Assembly (NCBI GenBank): GCA_002718015.1
Contig: PBCW01000044.1
Location: forward strand, 23,372 to 29,373
Length of the DNA: 6,002 nucleotides
Source: Rhodospirillaceae bacterium
GTDB taxonomy: Bacteria; Pseudomonadota; Alphaproteobacteria; UBA8366
Direction: 5' to 3'
Position numbers and translations under genes: made by a program. Numbering within the stretch: position 1 is the stretch's first letter; each line of letters begins with the position of its first letter. The notes under the pieces are model-generated. The model worked only from the letters and a program-made list of their open reading frames with translations. It ran no database searches and was not told the DNA's origin. Of the stretch, positions 1-6,002 are shown one piece after another.

Positions 1-284
1 CCCATATGCCAGGCGATTCGAGCCATATGTGCCGAGTCTCTACACTGAATATCGGCTACAGGTTCTAGCGCCGCGCGAACAACTAAGACATCACCATTAT
101 CCAGTTCCAATCCGTCCCCCTCAGCTAGCAGTACAGCATCGGGTAAATTCAACAAGAATACTCCACCGGTATCGTCGTACATACGAAATCGACGCCGGTA
201 CCGGTCTTTATATGGCAACGTAACAGATGCCACGGAGACTTCTCTCCAGCTTCCCTTTGATTTTACCTTTACTGCACGTCTCAT
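1..284 (-). CDS. ureE: Urease accessory protein UreE, nickel metallochaperone (3' end cut by window edge)
   Basis: UreE is a cytoplasmic dimeric nickel-binding chaperone that delivers Ni2+ to the UreD-UreF-UreG complex during urease activation. Reading the minus strand from the ATG at 284 gives 94 codons without a stop, up to the window edge. The protein starts MRRAVKVKSKGSW and continues through a basic DRYRRRFRM stretch (about residues 26-34), FLLNLPDAVLLAEGDGLELDNG (about 42-63) and VVRAALEP (about 66-73). It ends in ARIAWHMG, which matches the conserved 'AWHLGNRH' region of UreE. The N-terminal peptide-binding domain is therefore complete, while most of the metal-binding domain and any His-rich tail lie outside. 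The gene begins 11 bases after the ureC stop. A weak AGGG (294-297) overlaps that stop, 9 bases before the ATG, so translation is probably coupled to ureC. The position right after ureC is usual for ureE. Confidence 0.93.
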   Translation of the reverse strand, partial: MRRAVKVKSKGSWREVSVASVTLPYKDRYRRRFRMYDDTGGVFLLNLPDAVLLAEGDGLELDNGDVLVVRAALEPVADIQCRDSAHMARIAWHM

Positions 285-295
285 CGTTGACTGCC

Positions 296-2005
296 CTAAA
301 ATAAAAAGTAACGTTGCGCCATGGCTAGCTCAGTCGCGGGCTCGCATCTTAGCAAAACACCATCGGCTCTAACTTCATATGTTTCGGGGTTTACTTCCAT
401 AATCGGTGTGTAATCGTTCAGGATCATGCTCGATTTGGTCACTGATCGGCAGCCCGATACTGGTAATAATCTTTTTTCAACATTGAATTTTTTTCCAATA
501 TCCAGTCCAGCCGCTTCTGTCGAGACAAAAGTCACAGAACTAGCGGTCAGCGACCTGCCAAAGGCACCGAACATTGGCCGATAATGAACAGGCTGCGGCG
601 TTGGGATAGAGGCATTCGGGTCACCCATAGCAGCTGCTGCAATAGTGCCACATTTCAGGATCATATCAGGTTTTACACCGAAAAAAATGGGTTTCCACAG
701 CACCAAGTCGGCCATTTTGCCGACCTCAACCGAGCCGACATGATCAGCGATACCATGGGTGATGGCAGGGTTGATAGTGTATTTTGCAATGTAACGACGA
801 ACACGGACGTTATCGTTATCTCCCTTTTCATCTGGAGCCAAACCTCGTTGCTTCTTCATTTTATCAGCGGTCTGCCAAGTGCGGATGATGACCTCACCAA
901 CGCGGCCCATAGCCTGGCTATCAGAGGCAATCATGGAAAATGCACCCAAGTCATGCAAGACATCCTCCGCGGCGATGGTCTCTCGGCGGATTCGACTTTC
1001 GGCAAAAGCGACATCTTCAGGAATTTTGCTGTCCAGATGATGGCAAACCATTAGCATGTCCAGGTGCTCGTCGACCGTATTAATTGTGAACGGGCGGGTC
1101 GGATTAGTACTAGACGGCAGGACATTCTTCTCTCCGCACAATTTGATGATATCTGGTGCATGGCCCCCACCAGCCCCCTCGGTATGGAAGGCATGAATAG
1201 TGCGCTCTTTAAAAGCAGCAATAGTGGTTTCGACAAAACCGGATTCGTTAAGGGTATCAGTGTGGATTGCTACCTGGATGTCCATGCGATCGGCAACGGA
1301 GAGGCAGGTATCTATTGTACTAGGTGTCGTGCCCCAGTCTTCGTGAAGTTTGAGCCCGATGGCTCCGGCACTGACTTGTTCGAACAGGGCACTGGTTTCC
1401 GAGGCATTACCCTTGCCGAAGAACCCAAGATTAACAGGAAAAGCCTCGGCCGATTGCAACATTCGCTGCATATGCCAGGGACCGGGCGTGCAGGTTGTGG
1501 CGTTGGTCCCTTCCGCTGGGCCTGTCCCACCGCCCAGCATGGTAGTGATGCCGGAGAAGAGGGCTTCCTCAACTAGCTGTGGGCAAATCCAGTGGATATG
1601 TGCATCAATGCCGCCGGCTGTAACAATACGTCCTTCCCCCGCGATAATTTCAGTGCCAGGGCCAATGATAATATCGACCCCTGGTTGTACGTCGACATTT
1701 CCAGCCTTGCCGATAGCAGATATATTCCCGTCCTTGATGCCTATGTCTGCTTTGACTATTCCCCAATGATCGATAATCAGGGCATTGGTGATGACGGTAT
1801 CTACGGCACCTTCTGAGCGGCTCGTCTGGGATTGCCCCATGCCGTCGCGAATAACTTTACCACCACCGAATTTAACTTCCTCACCGTAGATCGTTTTGTC
1901 ATTTTCAACCTCGACTATGAGGTCAGTGTCGGCCAGCCGCACTTTGTCGCCAGTGGTTGGTCCGAACATATGGGCATAAGCACCCCGATCAATATTGTAT
2001 GCCAT
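296..2005 (-). CDS. ureC: Urease subunit alpha (catalytic, nickel-binding)
   Basis: This is the catalytic subunit of nickel urease (EC 3.5.1.5), which hydrolyses urea to ammonia and carbamate in the cytoplasm. The protein is 569 residues, the usual family length, and ends in the conserved AMAQRYFLF. The active-site set is complete and sits two positions later than in the Klebsiella enzyme: His136 and His138 (DAHIH), the carbamylated bridging Lys219 and His221 (GLKLHEDWG), His248, His274, Cys321 and His322 on the flap (MVCHHLD), Arg338, and Asp362 ([11 protein letters not shown]). The N-terminus carries the family hallmark [14 protein letters not shown] (14-27). The frame stays open upstream to 2170, but the start at 2005 is chosen because it gives the standard N-terminus ([15 protein letters not shown]), and GGAGGG at 2014-2019 lies 8 bases before it. 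The extra upstream residues lie over ureB in another frame and resemble no urease. It follows the ureB stop by 4 bases. Nothing suggests inactivation. Confidence 0.98.
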   Translation of the reverse strand: MAYNIDRGAYAHMFGPTTGDKVRLADTDLIVEVENDKTIYGEEVKFGGGKVIRDGMGQSQTSRSEGAVDTVITNALIIDHWGIVKADIGIKDGNISAIGKAGNVDVQPGVDIIIGPGTEIIAGEGRIVTAGGIDAHIHWICPQLVEEALFSGITTMLGGGTGPAEGTNATTCTPGPWHMQRMLQSAEAFPVNLGFFGKGNASETSALFEQVSAGAIGLKLHEDWGTTPSTIDTCLSVADRMDIQVAIHTDTLNESGFVETTIAAFKERTIHAFHTEGAGGGHAPDIIKLCGEKNVLPSSTNPTRPFTINTVDEHLDMLMVCHHLDSKIPEDVAFAESRIRRETIAAEDVLHDLGAFSMIASDSQAMGRVGEVIIRTWQTADKMKKQRGLAPDEKGDNDNVRVRRYIAKYTINPAITHGIADHVGSVEVGKMADLVLWKPIFFGVKPDMILKCGTIAAAAMGDPNASIPTPQPVHYRPMFGAFGRSLTASSVTFVSTEAAGLDIGKKFNVEKRLLPVSGCRSVTKSSMILNDYTPIMEVNPETYEVRADGVLLRCEPATELAMAQRYFLF

Positions 2006-2009
2006 TTGC

Positions 2010-2321
2010 TCAGCCCTCCAGTTTTCCTTGTATTTTGGAATTAAAACCTTTGACAATGCGTTGTCCCTGATACTCGATGAGTGCAACCTGGCGTGTTTGT
2101 CCAGGTTCGAAACGTACGGCCGTTCCTGAGGGGATGTTAAGGCGGCACCCTCGAGCTGCGGCTCGGTCAAATTCTAGTGCCTCGTTGACTTCAAAGAAAT
2201 GGAAATGTGAGCCCACCTGTACTGGGCGATCGCCTGTATTGGCAACGAGCAGCTTGATTACCTCGCGGCCATTGTTCAAAACAATATCACCTTTAGCGGG
2301 AAATATTTCACCTGGTATCAA
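2010..2321 (-). CDS. ureB: Urease subunit beta
   Basis: This is the small beta subunit of the three-subunit bacterial urease; it packs with UreA and UreC in the (UreABC)3 trimer. The family core is clear: IPGEIFPA at the N-terminus, [21 protein letters not shown] (about residues 26-46), FDRAAARG (51-58) and RFEPGQTR (70-77). The start needs judgement. An ATG at 2348 would give 112 residues with an extra MNPFAEEAI in front, overlap ureA by 17 bases and lack a nearby Shine-Dalgarno. A TTG at 2321 gives 103 residues starting fMet-IPGEIF, exactly where most UreB proteins begin. It has GAGGAGG (2327-2333) 5 bases upstream and starts 10 bases after the ureA stop. I prefer TTG 2321, but an annotation using 2348 would be the same gene. 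The family and the stop are certain; the start is about 75% likely. Confidence 0.96.
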   Translation of the reverse strand: MIPGEIFPAKGDIVLNNGREVIKLLVANTGDRPVQVGSHFHFFEVNEALEFDRAAARGCRLNIPSGTAVRFEPGQTRQVALIEYQGQRIVKGFNSKIQGKLEG

Positions 2322-2326
2322 AATAG

Positions 2327-2333
2327 CCTCCTC
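2327..2333 (-). promoter_or_regulatory. Shine-Dalgarno GAGGAGG that decides the ureB start
   Basis: GAGGAGG on the minus strand overlaps the ureA stop codon (2332-2334) and lies 5 bases before the TTG at 2321. If translation of ureB began at the upstream ATG (2348), this site would be inside the coding region and serve no purpose. The ATG itself is preceded by CACCGTCC with no anti-16S complementarity of note. The overlap with the ureA stop suggests that ribosomes finishing ureA reinitiate on ureB. Confidence 0.7.
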
Positions 2334-2634
2334 AGCGAATGGGTTCATGGACGGTGACCAATTTGGTTCCGTCTGGAAAAGTGGCTTCTACTTGAATATC
2401 GTTTATCATCTCGGCAATACCATCCATAACTTGATCGCGGCAGATCACGGTAGCGCCTGTGCTCATAAGATCAGCAACGGAGCGGCCATCACGTGCACCT
2501 TCGATAACAAAATCCGAAATTAACGCAATTGCTTCCGGGTAGTTCAATTTAACGCCACGAGCTAATCGTTTGCGCGCCACTTCGGCGGCCATGGCAACAA
2601 GAAGCTTGTCTTTTTCTCTTGGTGATAAGTGCAT
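2332..2634 (-). CDS. ureA: Urease subunit gamma
   Basis: This is the gamma subunit of nickel urease, a small structural subunit of the UreABC enzyme. The protein is exactly 100 residues, the normal size, and is conserved end to end: [20 protein letters not shown] at the start, [16 protein letters not shown] (about 32-47), [16 protein letters not shown] (about 50-65), [11 protein letters not shown] (about 72-82) and the C-terminal [19 protein letters not shown]. The open frame runs on upstream to 2769 inside ureD, but that part is unlike UreA. The ATG at 2634 has a strong AAGGAG (2640-2645) 5 bases before it and gives the canonical N-terminus. It begins 13 bases after the ureD stop. As a separate gene rather than a gamma-beta fusion, it points to a typical bacterial urease, not the Helicobacter or plant arrangement. 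Confidence 0.98.
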   Translation of the reverse strand: MHLSPREKDKLLVAMAAEVARKRLARGVKLNYPEAIALISDFVIEGARDGRSVADLMSTGATVICRDQVMDGIAEMINDIQVEATFPDGTKLVTVHEPIR

Positions 2635-2647
2635 TAACTCTCCTTTT

Positions 2648-3520
2648 TCATATTTGCCAAAGTCGAGGCAACGTCGAAGGTAATTTTGCTGCTGCGTACC
2701 GAAACCCGGCCCAAAAATCTCCAAAAACAATACGCAAGGAATAAGGGTCACTGGCCATAAAACGAACAACCAACAAACCCCCCACTACTGTAGCACCGCT
2801 TCGGACTTCACTATTTTGGGTGGCTAATAGCTGGCGTGCCGTATCAAGATAATCGTATGCATTATCCGCTGCAAAGACTATTGTTCCAAGGGCCCTAGCC
2901 GAGCCTAATCCTGCTGGGTGATTCACAAATGACTCAATATCCTTATCTAGATATAAGGCGTCTGCCCAAGTAAAACGGCCATCATAGGAAATTTCCCAAT
3001 TATCGCGAATCAATCCGGTCCGCACCTTTTCGCCCATAGCACTACGTCCCAAAACTAGCACTTCCCCAGCTAGAAGTCGGCTTCCTTTCGCTACATTTAC
3101 AATAGTTTTTCGATGCAGGCGGCCACCATCAAAAATAATGGTTTCTTGGGGTAACCATTCCAGCCAGGCTTTGTTTTGAGCAATCAAACTTACGTTTATC
3201 TGGCAGGTGTCTCCAGTGGAACGATAAATTTTTTCAGCTGCCTGACTTGTTATCTGAGCAAATCCGCCATTGTCAACTTTTACTGCCAACTCAATGATGT
3301 CTCCCCCAACCAATCCACCCGAGGTGGTGACAAATACAGCGCAAGGAACCTCGCCCCGCGGTGAAATTGGAAATAATACGCGCACAGGGTCGCTTTGATA
3401 TAAATGTTGAAGTCTACAAATCCCGTCAGAACCGACTGAGAAAGAGACACTTCCCTTACCATGAATACTGGTAAGGGGCGAAACAATCTCAGGCATAAAC
3501 TGTAAGGTAGTGAGGGACAT
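2648..3520 (-). CDS. ureD: Urease accessory protein UreD (UreH family)
   Basis: UreD binds apo-urease directly and, with UreF and UreG, forms the complex through which nickel reaches the active site. From the ATG at 3520 the protein has 290 residues, close to the family norm. Typical segments are a core starting near [17 protein letters not shown] (about 35-51), TSGGLVGGD (66-74), a [14 protein letters not shown] stretch (about 122-135), GRSAMGE (158-164) and a C-terminal LPRLWQI. The start is uncertain. The frame also allows a TTG at 3541, an ATG at 3538 and an ATG at 3496. The ATG at 3520 is preferred because GAGG lies at 3524-3527, though its spacing of 3 bases is short, and because about 22 residues before the conserved core suit UreD. 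The first of the urease genes, it follows urtE after a gap of about 108 bases and is 13 bases before ureA. ureD directly before ureA is a common order in Proteobacteria. Confidence 0.95.
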   Translation of the reverse strand: MSLTTLQFMPEIVSPLTSIHGKGSVSFSVGSDGICRLQHLYQSDPVRVLFPISPRGEVPCAVFVTTSGGLVGGDIIELAVKVDNGGFAQITSQAAEKIYRSTGDTCQINVSLIAQNKAWLEWLPQETIIFDGGRLHRKTIVNVAKGSRLLAGEVLVLGRSAMGEKVRTGLIRDNWEISYDGRFTWADALYLDKDIESFVNHPAGLGSARALGTIVFAADNAYDYLDTARQLLATQNSEVRSGATVVGGLLVVRFMASDPYSLRIVFGDFWAGFRYAAAKLPSTLPRLWQI

Positions 3521-3554
3521 CTTCCTCGACCATTTCATCAATCGTGCCGCTCAT
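3489..3554 (-). other. Possible 21-codon leader ORF overlapping the start of ureD
   Basis: From an ATG at 3554 to a TGA at 3491-3489 there is a 21-residue frame, [21 protein letters not shown]. It is preceded by GAGG (3560-3563) at 5 bases, within a purine-rich stretch, which is a better ribosome site than the one in front of ureD itself. It overlaps the ureD start at 3520 in a different frame. It could be a leader whose translation delivers ribosomes to ureD, or a chance ORF; the peptide resembles nothing I recognise. Confidence 0.25.
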
Positions 3555-3628
3555 CGTAACCTCATCCCTCCCCTCTCATTCGCTCAGTAATGGGTTAGCT
3601 AGTTAGAATGAAACCAACTATTGTCTGC
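3555..3628. other. urtE-ureD intergenic stretch, largest gap in the window
   Basis: This is the non-coding part of the gap between the transporter and urease halves. On the minus strand it reads from just after the urtE stop through a CTAACTAGCTAACC patch to a purine-rich GAGAGGGGAGGGATGAGG. I see no good -35/-10 pair, no sigma-54 GGCAC/TTGC pair with correct spacing, and no stem followed by a T run. The safest reading is read-through from urtE into ureD, with a weak internal promoter not excluded. Confidence 0.4.
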
Positions 3629-4324
3629 TCAGACTGTGAGGTGACGGCGGACATCTTTCTCAACCATCTCCGCTTTATTTCCTGCCATAATTATCTCACC
3701 TCTGTCCATCACACAAAAAATGTCAGCAAGATCACGCGCAAATTCGAAATATTGCTCTACAAGTACAACTGCTATCTCTCCCTTATCTCGAAGATACCTA
3801 ATTGCGCGGCCAATGTCATGAATGATTGATGGTTGAATGCCTTCAGTGGGCTCATCGAGCAGCAAAAGTCTTGGGCGCGTTATCAAAGCTCGAGCTATTG
3901 CAAGTTGTTGCTGTTGGCCACCAGAAAGATCTCCCCCTCGGCGACCCATCATATCCCCTAGCACAGGAAAAAGCTCATAAATCTCATCGGGAATGACTCG
4001 TCTCGACTTTGGAAGGCAAGCAAAGCCTGTTTCTAAGTTTTCACGCACAGTTAGCAATGGAAAAATCATACGCCCTTGTGGAACATATCCAACGCCCGCA
4101 GCTGCAATAACGTGTGGGGGTGGCATTTGAATTTCTTGCCCGTCTAGTCGGTAATCTCCGGACGTGCGATGATGAGTGCCGGAAATTGCACGGAGTAGGC
4201 TCGTTTTGCCCACACCATTGGTTCCCATTATGCATGTGACCTCGCCCAGCTTCGCCGTTAGACTAACATCAAAAAGGATTTGCGACTGCTTGTAATGAAG
4301 GCAAAAGTTGTTGATCTCTAACAC
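3629..4324 (-). CDS. urtE: Urea ABC transporter ATP-binding protein UrtE (LivF-like)
   Basis: UrtE is one of the two cytoplasmic ATPases that drive the UrtABCDE high-affinity urea importer. The 231-residue protein has all ABC motifs: Walker A GTNGVGKT (34-41), Q-loop Gln83 (VPQGRMIFP), signature LSGGQ (133-137) and Walker B LLLLDEP (153-159). Gln191 in LVEQ stands where most ABC ATPases have the switch His; this is normal in the LivF/UrtE branch. Family-specific stretches are LLTVRENLETG (90-100), TEGIQPSIIHDIG (160-172), VEQYFEFARDLAD and the C-terminal VRRHLTV, which separate UrtE from amino-acid LivF. Translation starts at GTG 4324, giving the usual MLEINN N-terminus, with GGGAG (4334-4338) 9 bases upstream. 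It lies 5 bases after the urtD stop. The link to urease genes downstream supports urea, rather than an amino acid or amide, as the substrate. Confidence 0.95.
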   Translation of the reverse strand: MLEINNFCLHYKQSQILFDVSLTAKLGEVTCIMGTNGVGKTSLLRAISGTHHRTSGDYRLDGQEIQMPPPHVIAAAGVGYVPQGRMIFPLLTVRENLETGFACLPKSRRVIPDEIYELFPVLGDMMGRRGGDLSGGQQQQLAIARALITRPRLLLLDEPTEGIQPSIIHDIGRAIRYLRDKGEIAVVLVEQYFEFARDLADIFCVMDRGEIIMAGNKAEMVEKDVRRHLTV

Positions 4325-4329
4325 CTGTG

Positions 4330-5070
4330 TTATCTCCCAAGATAAACCTCTATAACAGCTGGATTCTTACTAACATAATCGAGAGAGCCCTCGGCTAACA
4401 CTGCTCCTTCGTGCAACACTGTAACTCGGCAACCCAGCCTGCGAATAAATTCCATGTCATGCTCGATCACAATAATAGCGTGTTTTCCAGAAGTGCGTTT
4501 TAATAGGTCCGTTGTATGTTCACGTTCCGCGAGGGTCATGCCTGCAGCTGGCTCATCCACGAGTAGTAATTTTGGGTCTTGAGCCAGCAGCATACCGATT
4601 TCAAGCCATTGCTTTTGCCCATGAGATAGCTCACCCGCAAGCCTATTTAAATTCTCCTGAAGACCTATCTCGACTGAGAGCTGCTCAACCTTTATGAGAT
4701 CACCACTGCTTGCACTGTAGAATAAAGTTGAGATTGGGCCTCGGTTCTTATTCAAGGACAAAATCAAATTGTCCGTTACTGTTTGGTCTTCAAAAACTGT
4801 CGGTCGTTGAAATTTTCGTCCAATGCCTAGCCGCGCAATCTCACTTTCTGACATTTTTTCAACATTGCGCGCTGTCTTTCCCCACCTAACCTTGCCACTA
4901 TCAGGACGTGTTTTGCCAGTTATTATGTCCATAAATGTGGTTTTCCCTGCACCGTTAGGCCCAATTATTGCGCGCAACTCACCCTCGTCGACCGAAAAAG
5001 AAAGATTATTGATTGCTTTATAGCCATCGAACGTAACAGACACGTCGTTTACTTCTAAAAGTGAACTCAT
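4330..5070 (-). CDS. urtD: Urea ABC transporter ATP-binding protein UrtD (LivG-like)
   Basis: UrtD is the second ATPase of the Urt urea importer, pairing with UrtE below the UrtB-UrtC membrane core. From the ATG at 5070 it has 246 residues. Numbered from that ATG, it shows Walker A GPNGAGKT (37-44), Q-loop Gln88 (GRKFQRPTVFE), signature LSHGQ (148-152), Walker B LLLVDEP (168-174) and switch His204 (VIEHDMEF). The LSHGQKQWLEIGMLL stretch and DEPAAGMT are characteristic of UrtD, whereas LivG usually has LSYGQQ. A TTG at 5073 directly precedes the ATG in frame, but the ATG is the natural start: its first base is the last base of the urtC stop (TGATG), and AAGGA (5080-5084) lies 9 bases upstream. 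The one-base overlap implies translational coupling and matched amounts of permease and ATPase. Confidence 0.95.
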   Translation of the reverse strand: MSSLLEVNDVSVTFDGYKAINNLSFSVDEGELRAIIGPNGAGKTTFMDIITGKTRPDSGKVRWGKTARNVEKMSESEIARLGIGRKFQRPTVFEDQTVTDNLILSLNKNRGPISTLFYSASSGDLIKVEQLSVEIGLQENLNRLAGELSHGQKQWLEIGMLLAQDPKLLLVDEPAAGMTLAEREHTTDLLKRTSGKHAIIVIEHDMEFIRRLGCRVTVLHEGAVLAEGSLDYVSKNPAVIEVYLGR

Positions 5071-6002
5071 CAACCGTTATCCTTCCGCAGGAGCCGATCG
5101 ACAAGACCACCAAGTCCCTCCGGTGCGTATAAAGTGATTATCACAAAGCCGAAACCAAGGAAGACGGTCCACCAATCGACCCAATGCAAAGTCCCAAAAC
5201 CAAGAGGTAGATTCGGGATCTGGCCTCCCGTAAAAGCTGAGGATAGGAGTGAAACGAATGCTGCCCCAATGACTGCTCCGTACAAACGCCCGCGCCCCCC
5301 GATAGCAACCCAAACAGCAAGATAGATTGAGGCTATTGGCGTTAGTTCAGCCGGATTTATTATCCCGGCTTGAGGGTAGTACAAAGCTCCTGCTATTCCT
5401 GAGATTGCGGCAGTAAGGGTGAAAACAAATAGCTTATATGTTTCGACTGGATAACCCAGGAACCTAACTCTCGGTTCATCATCTCTTATTCCTCTTAAAA
5501 CGTTCCCAAATTTACCGGAAACAATCCAAGCTGCTAGCAAATAGCCAAGAGCTAGTGCTATGGCGGAAGCCCACAGAAAGGTCATTGAGACGACTTCCTG
5601 AGGCACGGCGTCAAGGCCCGGAATGTTTTGTAGCCCCGATAACCCGTTATTTCCGCGTAGGCCAGAGTCGTTTTGAAAAAGGTATAGCGCAAGCGCAAGT
5701 GTCATAGCTTGGGTCAGGATGGACAGATAAACTCCTGTGACGCGAGAGCGAAATGCAAGCCAGCCGAAGGCTAATGCAAGCAGACCTGGAACTAAGATTA
5801 CCAAAGCAATTTGAGCTCCGAGGCTGTCTGCAAAAAACCAAATAGCTGGAACCTCCGAACCACCGACTACGCCAAAAATTTGTGTTCCAATAGCATCTTG
5901 AACTTCTTCTGTAGTTGGCGGCAAAGGTTGATCCGACAATGACTGTAAAACAATATCTTTAGTACGCTCGTACATAAGCCACATGCCGATTGCGTAACCA
6001 CC
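5070..6002 (-). CDS. urtC: Urea ABC transporter permease UrtC (LivM-like; 5' end cut by window edge)
   Basis: UrtC is one of two inner-membrane permeases of the Urt importer. The frame is open from the window edge to the TGA at 5072-5070, giving 310 residues. The first visible residues, GGYAIGMWLMY, match an internal UrtC segment, so the ATG at 5984 is not the start and the true N-terminus lies outside. Hydrophobic segments, numbered from the first visible residue, fall near 64-84 (ALVILVPGLLALAFGWL), 90-109, 140-160, 190-209, 226-255 and 276-292. The loop LRGIRDDEPRVRFLGYPVETYKL (about 169-191) is the conserved cytoplasmic segment that docks on the ATPases. IGGRGRLYGAVIGA and TLYAPEGLGGL near the C-terminus are typical of the LivM/UrtC family. 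A sizeable periplasmic-type insert (about residues 13-57) follows the first visible helix. The assignment to urea rather than branched-chain amino acids rests on the sequence style and on the urtD-urtE-urease context. Confidence 0.93.
   Translation of the reverse strand, partial: GGYAIGMWLMYERTKDIVLQSLSDQPLPPTTEEVQDAIGTQIFGVVGGSEVPAIWFFADSLGAQIALVILVPGLLALAFGWLAFRSRVTGVYLSILTQAMTLALALYLFQNDSGLRGNNGLSGLQNIPGLDAVPQEVVSMTFLWASAIALALGYLLAAWIVSGKFGNVLRGIRDDEPRVRFLGYPVETYKLFVFTLTAAISGIAGALYYPQAGIINPAELTPIASIYLAVWVAIGGRGRLYGAVIGAAFVSLLSSAFTGGQIPNLPLGFGTLHWVDWWTVFLGFGFVIITLYAPEGLGGLVDRLLRKDNG

Noticed and set aside
29..223. Plus-strand 64-codon ORF near the window start
   Set aside because: It is antisense to the clear UreE reading frame on the minus strand, and its product resembles no known protein.
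584..1576. Long plus-strand open frames of 156 and 170 codons (584-1054 and 1064-1576)
   Set aside because: They lie entirely antisense to the highly conserved ureC, have no recognisable domains, and are explained by the codon structure of the opposite strand.
2006..2170. 55-residue N-terminal extension of UreC
   Set aside because: It is ureB sequence read in another frame. The ATG at 2005 has a GGAGGG and gives the standard UreC N-terminus and length.
3530..3555. Possible sigma-54 promoter element GGCAC in the urtE-ureD gap
   Set aside because: The matching TTGC element is absent at the required spacing; GGCAC is followed by GATTGATGAA.
3623..3634. Small palindrome GTCTG-CT-CAGAC spanning the urtE stop codon
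   Set aside because: The stem is only 4-5 pairs with a 2-4 base loop and no T run after it, so it is not a credible terminator and is likely chance.
3749..3757. UrtE has Gln191 in place of the switch His of ABC ATPases
   Set aside because: This looked like a lost catalytic residue, but LVEQ is the usual form in LivF and UrtE proteins, and UrtD keeps its His.

Overview
This window is one block of minus-strand genes for acquiring and breaking down urea. In transcription order, from high to low coordinates, it runs urtC (5' end outside the window), urtD, urtE, ureD, ureA, ureB, ureC and ureE (3' end outside the window). All eight genes are recognisable from protein motifs. Seven appear intact over the part visible, and no frameshift, insertion element, RNA gene, CRISPR array or clear terminator is seen. 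The plus strand carries no convincing gene; its long open frames lie opposite the urease and transporter genes.

Layout: 6002-5070 encodes the UrtC permease of the urea ABC importer, and 5070-4330 and 4324-3629 encode its two ATPases, UrtD and UrtE. The urtC stop and urtD start share one base (TGATG), and urtD and urtE are 5 bases apart, so these are one transcription unit. The largest gap in the window, about 108 bases (3521-3628), separates urtE from ureD. It has no convincing promoter or terminator, but it holds a purine-rich stretch and a possible 21-codon leader ORF. Then ureD, ureA, ureB, ureC and ureE follow with gaps of 13, 10, 4 and 11 bases, most with good Shine-Dalgarno sequences.

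How they work together: the Urt importer brings urea in across the inner membrane. UreA, UreB and UreC form the nickel urease that hydrolyses it to ammonia and carbamate/CO2. UreD and UreE are accessory proteins for nickel insertion. UrtA and UrtB are expected upstream and UreF and UreG downstream, all outside the window (inference from conserved operon order).

Organism: a bacterium, because the urease is in three separate subunits with Shine-Dalgarno-led, tightly packed genes. The layout (urt genes joined to ureD-ureA-ureB-ureC-ureE) and the protein sequences look proteobacterial, most likely alphaproteobacterial, and the moderate base composition would suit a marine or freshwater lineage. 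This placement is a guess from sequence feel, not a test. I do not see an undescribed system here; the findings below are modest points about start sites and the urtE-ureD junction.
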